Below, piece by piece: positions 54,583 through 62,588 of a stretch of 64,000 bases of DNA. Within the stretch, counting starts at the first letter, position 1. Every line of letters starts with the position of its first letter. This DNA comes from Nocardioides daphniae. GTDB taxonomy: Bacteria > Actinomycetota > Actinomycetes > Propionibacteriales > Nocardioidaceae. Location of the stretch: positions 2,356,001-2,420,000 of the forward strand of contig NZ_CP038462.1 in the NCBI RefSeq assembly GCF_004777465.1, in the 5' to 3' direction. A program made the position numbers and the translations under genes. The notes beneath the pieces are model-generated. The model did no database searches, was not told the DNA's origin, and saw nothing but the letters and a program-made list of their open reading frames with translations.

Positions 54583-54753
54583 TCAGCCCAGGGCGGAGAA
54601 GAAGTCGAGCAACGCCTCGAAGAGCTGGATGAGGAGCTCCCAGAGGTTGGAGAAGAGGGACTCGCCGGAGTCGGCCAGGCCTGCCGGGTCGGAGAACATC
54701 CAGTAGAGGAGGAATCCGACCAGGAGGATGAGGATCACCTTCTTGGCCTTCAT
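54583..54753 (-). CDS. Small membrane protein upstream of the PH-domain gene
   Basis: A 56-residue protein. MKAKKVILILLVGFLLYWMF is a basic start followed by one helix, then a short polar segment (SDPAGLADSGESLF) and a second amphipathic helix (LWELLIQLFEALLDFF). It lies 24 bp upstream of the PH-domain gene on the same strand. The positive-inside N-terminus and clean stop support a real gene. Function unknown. Confidence 0.68.
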   Translation of the reverse strand: MKAKKVILILLVGFLLYWMFSDPAGLADSGESLFSNLWELLIQLFEALLDFFSALG

Positions 54754-54889
54754 TGCTCGCTTGCTCCGTCCGAGATCAGGTCACAGGTCCCGACATTGGT
54801 ACCAGTCGTCGACCGGCAAACCGCGCAGGCGCACCACGCGCCACGCGAACTACCCAGAATTTCGTGGCCGCGCGCCGGCCGACGACCCG

Positions 54890-55861
54890 TCAGCGGTCGA
54901 GCAGCTGGTCGGCGGCGGTGTGCGGGTCGAGCCGCCCCGCCACCACGCGGCCTGCGAGGTCGGCCAGGATGCCCTGCTCCCCCACGCTGCCCCAGCGACG
55001 GCGCATCGTCTCGAGCGCGATCGCCTCGACCTCCCGCTGCGCCCGCGCGGTGCGGCGTCGGGTGAGCTCGCCGGACGTCGACAGCCACTCCTTGTGCTCG
55101 GCGAGCTTGGCCACCACCTCGGGCATCCCCTCACCGGAGCGGGCGACCGCCTTGAGCACGGGCCGGCGCCACGACCCCTCGGGGCGCTCGGAGTGCGACA
55201 GCATCGTGCGCAGGTCACGGCGTACGACGTCGGCGCCGTCACGGTCGGCCTTGTTGACGACGTACAGGTCGCCGATCTCGAGGATGCCGGCCTTGGCGGC
55301 CTGGATCCCGTCACCCATGCCCGGTGCCAGCAGCACGACGGTGGTGTCGGCCAGCCCTGCGATCTCGACCTCGCTCTGGCCCACGCCCACGGTCTCGACC
55401 AGCACGGTGTCGAAGCCGACGGCGTCGAGCACCCGCACTGCCTGGGGCGCGGCCCACGAGAGGCCACCCAGGTGGCCGCGCGACGCCATGGAGCGGATGT
55501 AGACGTCGGGGTCGCCGGTGTGGTCGCCCATGCGTACGCGGTCGCCAAGGAGCGCCCCGCCGGAGAACGGCGACGAGGGGTCGACGGCCAGCACGGCGAC
55601 CCGCTGGCCGCGTCGCCGCAGCTCGCCGACCAGGGCGTTGGTGGAAGTCGACTTGCCAACCCCGGGAGATCCCGTCAGACCCACGACGTGCGCCCGGCCC
55701 CAGTGGGGGGCCAGCGCCGTCATCACCTCGTGCAGCAGCGGCGAGGCGTCCTCGACGAGCGTGAGCAGCCGCGCGACCGCCGCGTGCTGCCCCTCGCGGG
55801 CGCGGGAGACGAGATCGGGGACCGACACCTCGCGGCGTCGGCCCCCGGTCCGTACGTTCAT
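54890..55861 (-). CDS. meaB: Methylmalonyl-CoA mutase-associated GTPase MeaB
   Basis: A 323-residue G3E-family P-loop GTPase that protects and reloads the B12-dependent mutase. VVGLTGSPGVGKST (Walker A), AVDPSSPFSGGALLGDRVRM, ETVGVGQSEVEIAGLADTTV and NKADRDGAD are present. It starts 8 bp after the thiolase stop, so it is co-transcribed with it. In Streptomyces meaB, thiolase and mce are also neighbours. Confidence 0.95.
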   Translation of the reverse strand: MNVRTGGRRREVSVPDLVSRAREGQHAAVARLLTLVEDASPLLHEVMTALAPHWGRAHVVGLTGSPGVGKSTSTNALVGELRRRGQRVAVLAVDPSSPFSGGALLGDRVRMGDHTGDPDVYIRSMASRGHLGGLSWAAPQAVRVLDAVGFDTVLVETVGVGQSEVEIAGLADTTVVLLAPGMGDGIQAAKAGILEIGDLYVVNKADRDGADVVRRDLRTMLSHSERPEGSWRRPVLKAVARSGEGMPEVVAKLAEHKEWLSTSGELTRRRTARAQREVEAIALETMRRRWGSVGEQGILADLAGRVVAGRLDPHTAADQLLDR

Positions 55862-55869
55862 CGGTGCGG

Positions 55870-57063
55870 TCAGGCCTTCGGGACCCGGATGATCAGGGCG
55901 TCACCCTGACCGCCGCCACCGCACAGGGCGGCAGCGCCGATGCCGCCGCCGCGACGCTTCAGCTCGTGGGCCAGGTGCAGGACGATGCGGGCGCCCGACA
56001 TGCCGACCGGGTGGCCGAGGGCGATCGCGCCACCGTTGACGTTGACCTTGTCGGACGAGACGCCCAGCTCGCGGGCCGACTCGATGCCGACGGCCGCGAA
56101 CGCCTCGTTGAGCTCGAAGAGGTCGATGTCGGAGACGGAGATGCCCTCCTTCTCGACGGCCTTCTTGATCGCGTTGGCCGGCTGCATCTGCAGCGTGGAG
56201 TCGGGGCCGGCGACCTGGCCGGAGGCGCCGATCTCGGCGATCCAGGTGAGGCCCAGCTCCTCGGCCTTGGCCTTGCTCATCACGACGACCGCGGCAGCAC
56301 CGTCGGAGATCTGCGAGGCCGACCCGGCGGTGATGGTGCCCTCCTTGGAGAAGGCGGGGCGCAGCTTGCCCAAGGACTCGGCAGTGGTGTCGCCACGCAC
56401 GCCCTCGTCCTGGGAGACGGTGACCTCGCCCTTGCGGGTCTTGATCACGACCGGGACGATCTCGTCGTCGAAGAGGCCGTTGGCCTGGGCCTTGGCGGCG
56501 CGCTGGTGCGACTCGGCCGCGAACTGGTCCTGCTCCTCGCGGGTCAGGTTGGCACCGGCAGCGTTGCAGCCCTCGGTGAGGCCGCCCATCGCCTGGCTGG
56601 TGAACTGGTCGTAGAGCGCGTCGTAGGCCATCGAGTCGACCAGCGCGGTGTCGCCGTACTTGAAGCCCTCGCGCGACTTCGGGAGCAGGTGGGGGGCCTG
56701 GGTCATCGACTCCATGCCGCCGGCGACCACGATCTCGTGCTCACCGGCACGGATCAGCTGGTCGGCCAGCGCGATCGCGTTGATGCCCGAGAGGCAGACC
56801 TTGTTGATGGTCAGCGCGGGGACGTTCATCGGGACGCCACCCTTGACGGCGGCCTGGCGGGCGGTGATCTGGCCCGTGCCGGCCTGGATGACCTGACCCA
56901 TGATCACGTACTCGACCTGGTCGCCCGAGACGCCGGCCTTCTCCAGGGCGCCAGCGATGGCGACGCCACCGAGGTCTGCGGCGCTCTGGTCCTTGAGGCC
57001 ACCGAGCAGACGGCCGATCGGGGTGCGCGCGCCGGCGACGATGACAGAAGTGGTGCCTGACAT
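55870..57063 (-). CDS. Acetyl-CoA C-acetyltransferase
   Basis: A 397-residue thiolase that condenses or cleaves acetoacetyl-CoA. The nucleophilic Cys is in [11 protein letters not shown]; the C-terminal [11 protein letters not shown] and [11 protein letters not shown] carry the catalytic His and the general-base Cys. AAGGAGG precedes the ATG. As the first gene of the thiolase-meaB unit and divergent from mce-ccr, it can supply acetoacetyl-CoA to the ethylmalonyl-CoA route. Confidence 0.95.
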   Translation of the reverse strand: MSGTTSVIVAGARTPIGRLLGGLKDQSAADLGGVAIAGALEKAGVSGDQVEYVIMGQVIQAGTGQITARQAAVKGGVPMNVPALTINKVCLSGINAIALADQLIRAGEHEIVVAGGMESMTQAPHLLPKSREGFKYGDTALVDSMAYDALYDQFTSQAMGGLTEGCNAAGANLTREEQDQFAAESHQRAAKAQANGLFDDEIVPVVIKTRKGEVTVSQDEGVRGDTTAESLGKLRPAFSKEGTITAGSASQISDGAAAVVVMSKAKAEELGLTWIAEIGASGQVAGPDSTLQMQPANAIKKAVEKEGISVSDIDLFELNEAFAAVGIESARELGVSSDKVNVNGGAIALGHPVGMSGARIVLHLAHELKRRGGGIGAAALCGGGGQGDALIIRVPKA

Positions 57064-57187
57064 GGGTGGGCCCTCCTTGGATCCGAACAGATGGGACGAG
57101 CCTAGACCCCGACCTCACAGGGTGGTGCGATGTCCCGGATGTGGACCCGATGACGCGCCCACGGGGGCGGGGGCGACCATGGTGCGC

Positions 57188-57634
57188 ATGACTGTGCAGA
57201 TCCCCTCACACCTGTTCACCGCGATCGACCACGTCGGCATCGCCGTGCCCGACCTCGACGAGGCCATCGCCTTCTACCGCGACGTCTTCGGCATGGAGGT
57301 CGCCCACTCCGAGACCAACGAGGAGCAGGGCGTGCGCGAGGCCATGGTGGCCGTCGGCGAGTCCGGCTCCTTCATCCAGCTGCTCGCCCCGCTCAACGAG
57401 CAGTCCACGATCGCCAAGTTCCTCGACCGCTCCGGCCCGGGCCTCCAGCAGCTCGCCTACCGCGTCACCGACGTCGAGGAGGTGAGCGCGATCCTCCGCG
57501 AGCGCGGCGTGCGACTGCTGTACGACGCCCCCAAGCGCGGCACGGCCAACTCGCGCATCAACTTCGTGCACCCCAAGGACGCCGGCGGCGTCCTGGTCGA
57601 GCTCGTCGAGCCGGCCGCCGACGCGCACCACTGA
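57188..57634 (+). CDS. mce: Methylmalonyl-CoA epimerase
   Basis: A 148-residue VOC-fold metalloenzyme that epimerises (2S)- and (2R)-methylmalonyl-CoA. FTAIDHVGIAVPDLDEAIAF, RDVFGMEVAHSETNEEQGVR and the C-terminal FVHPKDAGGVLVELVEP carry the metal ligands. The ATG at 57188 is used. It is followed by ccr on the same strand, with a palindromic element between. Confidence 0.94.
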   Translation: MTVQIPSHLFTAIDHVGIAVPDLDEAIAFYRDVFGMEVAHSETNEEQGVREAMVAVGESGSFIQLLAPLNEQSTIAKFLDRSGPGLQQLAYRVTDVEEVSAILRERGVRLLYDAPKRGTANSRINFVHPKDAGGVLVELVEPAADAHH

Positions 57635-57737
57635 CGCGTCCGGACGGGCGGCACGGGCCGCGGGGCCCGGCGTACGCCGTCGCGCCCGCAGCCGCCCGTC
57701 CGCCCGAGCCCGTGTGAACTGCCGCACACCCCTTCCC

Positions 57738-57765
57738 GTGAAGGTTACTGACACGTAACCTTCAC
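57738..57765. promoter_or_regulatory. Palindromic operator upstream of ccr
   Basis: GTGAAGGTTAC-N6-GTAACCTTCAC, with perfect 11-bp arms, its core ending 39 bp before the ccr start. The inner GTTAC-N6-GTAAC (57744-57759) is shared with two secreted-protein genes. The long symmetric arms suit a dimeric repressor such as a TetR-family protein. Confidence 0.7.
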
Positions 57766-57798
57766 CGGAACGCCCTTGATCCTCCCTAGGAGAGCACC

Positions 57799-59140
57799 GT
57801 GCAGAACATCCTCGACGCCATCGAGTCCGGCAGCGCCACCGCCGAGGACTTCTCGAACCTCGAGATCCCCGACCACTACCGCGCCGCGTTCGTCCGCAAG
57901 GAGGACGCGAACATGTTCGAGGGCATGGCCAGCCGCGACAAGGACCCGCGCAAGTCGCTCCGCGTCGACGACGTGGCCCTCCCCGAGATCGGCCCGGGCG
58001 AGGCCCTGGTCGCCGTGATGGCCTCCGCCATCAACTACAACACCGTGTGGACCTCGATCTTCGAGCCCGTCTCCACCTTCGGCTTCCTCGAGCGCCTCGG
58101 CCGCACCGGCGCCCTCGGCAAGCGTCACGACCTGCCCTACCACGTGGTCGGCTCCGACCTCTCCGGCGTCGTCCTGGCCACCGGCCCGGGCGTGCAGAAG
58201 TGGAACGCCGGCGACCGCGTCGTCGCCCACTGCCTCTCGGTCGAGCTCGAGGGCCCCGACGGTCACAACGACACGATGCTCGACACCGAGCAGCGCATCT
58301 GGGGCTTCGAGACCAACTTCGGCGGCCTGGCCCACATCGCCCTGGTCAAGGCCAACCAGCTCATGCCGAAGCCGGAGCACCTGACCTGGGAGGAGGCCGC
58401 CTCCCCCGGCCTGGTCAACGCGACCGCCTACCGCCAGCTCGTCTCCGCCAACGGCGGCAACATGAAGCAGGGCGACAACGTCCTCATCTGGGGGCGCCTC
58501 GGGCGGCCTCGGCGGCTTCGCCACGCAGTACGCGATCAACGGTGGCGCGACCCCGGTCTGCGTCGTCTCCAACGAGGAGAAGGCCAAGATCGCCCGCTCG
58601 ATGGGCGCCGAGCTGATCATCAACCGTTCCGAGGAGAACTACCAGTTCTGGAACGAGGACGGCACCCAGCAGAACCCGAAGGAGTGGAAGCGCTTCGGCG
58701 CGAAGATCCGCGAGCTCACCGGCGGCGAGGACATCGACATCGTCTTCGAGCACCCGGGTCGTGAGACCTTCGGCGCCTCGGTCTTCGTGACCCGCAAGGG
58801 CGGCACGATCACCACCTGCGCCTCCACCACGGGCTACATGCACGAGTACGACAACCGCTACCTGTGGATGAACCTCAAGCGCATCATCTCCAGCCACTTC
58901 GCCAACTACCGCGAGTCGTGGGAGGCCAACCGCCTCATCGCCAAGGGCGCCATCCACCCGACCCTGTCGAAGACCTACACCCTCGACGAGGTCGGCCAGG
59001 CGTCGCTCGACGTGCACAAGAACGCGCACCAGGGCAAGGTCGGCGTGCTCTGCCTCGCCCCCGAGCCGGGCCTGGGCGTGCTGAACCACGAGATGCGCGA
59101 GAAGCACATCGACGAGATCAACCGCTTCCGCGGGGTCTGA
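57799..59140 (+). pseudogene. ccr: Crotonyl-CoA carboxylase/reductase, one frameshift
   Basis: About 446 residues after correction; a medium-chain dehydrogenase-fold enzyme that reduces and carboxylates crotonyl-CoA to ethylmalonyl-CoA with NADPH. The N-terminal EIPDHYRAAFVRKEDANMFE and ASAINYNTVWTSIFEPVSTF, and the C-terminal DIDIVFEHPGRETFGASVFV and CASTTGYMHEYDNRYLWMNL, are characteristic. The frame breaks in a G-run (58490-58494): five G where four give the Rossmann loop IWGASGGLGGFATQYAING. AGGAGAG precedes the GTG start. With mce, thiolase and meaB it points to the ethylmalonyl-CoA pathway; the ethylmalonyl-CoA mutase gene is not in the window. Confidence 0.92.
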
Positions 59141-59497
59141 GGAGTGAGGCGGAGGGACGCCGAGCTGGAGCAGGCCGAGGAGTGAGCCGCAGCCAGGCCG
59201 AGCGCAGCGAGGTCTGGCGAAGGCGAGCCCCGCAGCGCCTGCGACCTGATGACCAGCGAGGTGTCCCGAAGCCGAGCCCCGCAAGACGCCCCGCACGTCA
59301 GCACCGCGAGGTCTGATCCGGAGGCCAGACCTCCCCGCAGCACCCGGAACCTGTCGGTTCCCTCACACACCCCGGCGCGCCGGACTTCATCCACGTGAAG
59401 TTCAGCGAGCCGGGGTGTGTTCGCTTCTCCCATGAGTCAGACTGGTCCTTCGGGGGGTCGAGAAACCCACACCAGCACTGAAAGGGCGTTCCCACAC
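59141..59497. other. Intergenic stretch with degenerate repeats
   Basis: A 357-bp gap without a convincing gene. Its first 190 bases contain recurring fragments: GCGAGGT near 59207, 59258 and 59308, and CGAGCCCCGCA near 59228 and 59273, in roughly 50-bp spacing. A small hairpin, ACTTCA/TGAAGT, occurs near 59384-59401. The last 40 bases carry the ribosome site of the next gene. Confidence 0.45.
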
Positions 59498-60694
59498 ATG
59501 AGCCGCGACGAGGGCCTGTCCATCTTCGACTCGGAGCCGCAGGAAGGCTCCGACGAACAGAAGACGCAGCGCGTCGCCGTGCAGCCACGGTCCAGCGAGG
59601 TGGAGAAGACCCAGGTCCAACCCGCCGTCGCGGCCCCGGTGCGCGTCACCCAGGCGCGCCCGGCCACGCCCGGGGCCACCGCTGCGCCCGTCCAGCCCGG
59701 TCAGCCCGACCTGCCGCTGGTGCGCCGCGGCGGCTACGACAAGGACGCCGTCGACCGCCACCTGGCGCGCCTGGCCTCGAGCCAGTCCGAGCTGGCGGCC
59801 CAGCTCCAGCGCACCAAGGCGCAGGTCGCTGCCATGGAGAGCGAGCTGGAGCAGACCAAGGCCCTGCTCGCCGAGGCCGAGAAGCCCACGTACGCAGGTC
59901 TGGGCGGTCGCGCCGCCTCCATGCTGCGCCTGGCCGAGGACGAGGCCGCCGACGTGCGTGCCGCCGCCGAGCGCGACGCCAACGACATCCGTGAGCAGGC
60001 CCACCGCGACGGCAAGGCCATCCGCGCCGAGGCCGCCCGCGAGGCCGAGGACATGCGCACGGTGCAGCTCAAGGAGCTCGAGGACAGCCGCGCCCGCGTG
60101 ATGGCCGACGCCGAGCAGGAGCGCACCCTGGCGATCGCCGAGGCCGAGGACCTGCGCGCTTCCGCCAAGCGTGAGGCCGACCAGCTCCGTCTGGCCGCCC
60201 AGCAGGAGGCGCAGGACCTGCGCACCACCGCGATCCGCGAGGCCGAGCAGGCCCGCGCGGCAGCCGACCGTGAGGTCCAGGAGGCCCGCCGCACGCTGGC
60301 CGTCGAGAAGGAGCGCCTGGCCAAGGAGGCCGCCGAGCACCACTCCTCCGCGACCGCCGAGACCGCCCGACTGGTCGCCGAGGCCGAGGAGCGCGCCACC
60401 ACGGCCGAGGAGCGCGCCCGCGCCGCCACCACCCAGGCCACGACGCAGCGCCAGCAGGCCCAGACCGAGGCGGAGGCCGTGATCTCGCGGGCCCGCCGCG
60501 AGGCCCAGCAGATCGTCACCTCGGCCAAGACGCAGGCCGAGGCCATCGCTGCCGCTGGCCACGCCGAGTCGGAGCGCGAGCTCGCCGCCCTGCGGGCCGA
60601 GGTCGACCGAATGGCCAAGCGTCGCGAGGCGATCACCGCCCAGCTCGGCGCCCTGCGCGACGTCGTCGCCGGGTTCGCGGAGGACGACAACTGA
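59498..60694 (+). CDS. Scy/FilP-like coiled-coil protein
   Basis: 398 residues. The N-terminal 80 are disordered, then LPLVRRGGYDKDAVDRHLAR, a DivIVA-like lead-in, then about 280 residues of almost uninterrupted coiled coil rich in Ala, Glu and Arg (heptads such as AEAAREAEDMRTVQLKELED). Streptomyces has Scy and FilP next to mce-thiolase-meaB; these organise polar growth. Conserved position and structure suggest a polarity or cytoskeletal scaffold here. The ATG at 59498 follows AAAGGG. Confidence 0.8.
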   Translation: MSRDEGLSIFDSEPQEGSDEQKTQRVAVQPRSSEVEKTQVQPAVAAPVRVTQARPATPGATAAPVQPGQPDLPLVRRGGYDKDAVDRHLARLASSQSELAAQLQRTKAQVAAMESELEQTKALLAEAEKPTYAGLGGRAASMLRLAEDEAADVRAAAERDANDIREQAHRDGKAIRAEAAREAEDMRTVQLKELEDSRARVMADAEQERTLAIAEAEDLRASAKREADQLRLAAQQEAQDLRTTAIREAEQARAAADREVQEARRTLAVEKERLAKEAAEHHSSATAETARLVAEAEERATTAEERARAATTQATTQRQQAQTEAEAVISRARREAQQIVTSAKTQAEAIAAAGHAESERELAALRAEVDRMAKRREAITAQLGALRDVVAGFAEDDN

Positions 60695-60698
60695 CCTC

Positions 60699-60734
60699 GG
60701 GGTCGGGGCTCGGCAGTGGCCGACGCCCCCGGCC
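60699..60734. terminator. Imperfect hairpin between the coiled-coil and hydrolase genes
   Basis: GGGG and TCGGC blocks pair with GCCGA and CCCC across a bulge, between convergent stop codons at 60694 and 60755. A weak terminator candidate. Confidence 0.35.
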
Positions 60735-60754
60735 TACGTCAGCGGGTCAGTACC

Positions 60755-61564
60755 TCAGGCGTCGGCGGGACGCCCGTCGAGGAAGCGCCGGAGCACCTCG
60801 ACGAAGACGTCAGGACGCTCGGAGTGCACCCAGTGCCCGGCGTTCTTGATGCTGACCTTGCGCACCCGCGGGAAGAGCGCCTCCATCGCGGGGGCGTACT
60901 CCTCCTTCACGTAGTGCGAGTCGGCGCCCGCGATCCAGAGCACGGGGCCGTCGTACGGCGCGACGCCGTCGCTCCACTCCTCCGGCCAGCCGCCGATGTC
61001 GGCCAGGTGGGCCCGCAACCCGTCGAGGTTGGCGACCCAACCCCACGCGCCGTCCTTGTCGCGGCGCAGGTTCTGCAGCAGGAAGCCTCGTACGCCGGCT
61101 GACCGCACCGCGTCCCGCAGCGCCGCGTCGGCCTCGTCGCGCCGCTCGAGCGTCGCCAGGTCGATGGCCTTCATCGCGTCGATGTAGCCCGCGAACTCGT
61201 TCAGGTGGCGGTAGGTCACGGGCGAGATGTCCACGACCACGAGCCGCTCGACGACCTCGGGGTGGCGCAGGGCGGTCAGCATCGCCACCTTGCCGCCCAT
61301 CGAGTGACCGACGAGCGCGACCGGGCCCAACGGCCGCAGCTGCTCGGCCAGCCGGTCGGCGTCAGCGACGAGGTCGACCTGCTCGGTCCACGGCGACTGG
61401 CCGTGGTTGGGCATGTCGACGAGCAGCACGCGGTGGTCCGCGGCGAACTGCTTGCCGATCTGGGTCCAGTTGCGCCCTTGGCCGAAGAGGCCGTGGCAGA
61501 AGACCAGGGGGCTCCCCTGCTCCCCCAGCTGGACCGTGTGCAGGGGGGCGGCGGCTGTGCTCAC
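60755..61564 (-). CDS. Alpha/beta-fold hydrolase
   Basis: A 269-residue serine hydrolase of the YbfF-like group. The oxyanion region VFCHGLFGQGRNW, nucleophile elbow LVGHSMGGKVAML, acid segment and catalytic His (IKNAGHWVHSERP) are complete. The substrate is probably a small ester or thioester. The start overlaps the stop of the upstream gene (61561), so they form an operon. Confidence 0.88.
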   Translation of the reverse strand: MSTAAAPLHTVQLGEQGSPLVFCHGLFGQGRNWTQIGKQFAADHRVLLVDMPNHGQSPWTEQVDLVADADRLAEQLRPLGPVALVGHSMGGKVAMLTALRHPEVVERLVVVDISPVTYRHLNEFAGYIDAMKAIDLATLERRDEADAALRDAVRSAGVRGFLLQNLRRDKDGAWGWVANLDGLRAHLADIGGWPEEWSDGVAPYDGPVLWIAGADSHYVKEEYAPAMEALFPRVRKVSIKNAGHWVHSERPDVFVEVLRRFLDGRPADA

Positions 61565-62331
61565 TCGCCGAAGCCGTCGAATCCGTCGAACATGTCGCCC
61601 ATGGTCTCACCCAGGCCGCCGAAGGCGTCACCGATCCCCTCGCCGATGCCACCCAGCATGTCGCCGAAGCCGTCGAGTCCACCGGCGAAGAGCGCTCCCA
61701 TGAACATCCACTGCATCGGGGCGAAGGCACCGTAGTAGCCAGCGGCGTACGGCTGGTAGGCGCGCCCACCTTGCCAGTACGGCACCCGCTGGGAGCCCAC
61801 CATGACCTGGCGGACGTGGGGTTCGGCGCCGGCGCGCACCCGCTCGACGTCAAGGGCGCACGCAGGGACGTCGCGCAGGGCACCACCCGGCGGCGCCCAG
61901 GCGACGTCGGCCACCGACAGCCCGTGGCGCGGGTCGAAGAAGCACGGCGGGCGTCGGGTCGGCAACGGGAGCCCGGCCACGCGGGCGCGCACGCAGGCCA
62001 TCGCGTAGCGGCCGTCCTCGAGGATCTCGGTGACGTGACGCACCTCGTCGGGGGCGCTGAGGCGGGCAGCGGCCAGCTTGGCGGCCTCGTACGCGTCCAG
62101 CGCGCGCTGGTAGTCGGCGGACGCCCCTTCGTCGAGCGCGTGCGCGGCCACGTCGGCGTCCAGCTCCTGGAGCTCGACCCCGAGTGCGGTGACGTCCTCG
62201 TCGACCAGGACTCGCACGGGTGCCAGCTCCGCCTCGGCGCGCTCAGCCGCCCGCTTCCTGGACCGGGAGGACAGCACCACGGCGGCCCCGATGAAGACGG
62301 CGACCAGCACGAGCGGGAACAGGAGCTCCAT
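61561..62331 (-). CDS. Uncharacterised membrane-anchored protein
   Basis: 256 residues, no family recognised. An N-terminal helix (MELLFPLVLVAVFIGAAVVL) is followed by a basic stretch and a helical domain of about 100 residues (VELQELDADVAAHALDEG...). A conserved-looking PPCFFDPRHGLSVADVAWAP segment and a Tyr/Gly/Phe/Met-rich C-terminus (repeats of GGLDGFGDM and GEGIGDAFGG type) follow. TACGCT lies 6 nt before the ATG (leaderless). It is coupled to the downstream hydrolase. Confidence 0.7.
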   Translation of the reverse strand: MELLFPLVLVAVFIGAAVVLSSRSRKRAAERAEAELAPVRVLVDEDVTALGVELQELDADVAAHALDEGASADYQRALDAYEAAKLAAARLSAPDEVRHVTEILEDGRYAMACVRARVAGLPLPTRRPPCFFDPRHGLSVADVAWAPPGGALRDVPACALDVERVRAGAEPHVRQVMVGSQRVPYWQGGRAYQPYAAGYYGAFAPMQWMFMGALFAGGLDGFGDMLGGIGEGIGDAFGGLGETMGDMFDGFDGFGE

Positions 62332-62588
62332 GCGTCCAGCGTAGGCAGGTGGTCCAATCCACCTCAGCCACCCGGAGCGGCCACGAAGAAGGTGGAGGTC
62401 GCGGTCTCCCCCGAGAACCACGACCTGCCACCACGTGGCTGGCGCTCCGGCCCGTCCCCCGATCGGGCCGCCAGCGCGAGCATGGGACAACCCTGCTCCG
62501 CCCGGTCGGTCACGCGCATCCGTAGTCCTACGTATTTCAGCCTGCGCGTCTCGTGGTGGGCGCTGTCACGGAGCGATAGATTGCTCGG

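Noticed and set aside
58490..58494. Programmed frameshift in ccr
   Set aside because: The G-run has no slippery heptamer or stimulatory structure I can see, and many similar homopolymer indels occur in the window.
62332..62588. A gene in the 257-bp gap before the STAND regulator
   Set aside because: Short frames there have no ribosome site or family features; only a small AGGTGG/CCACCT hairpin near 62347-62364 is visible.
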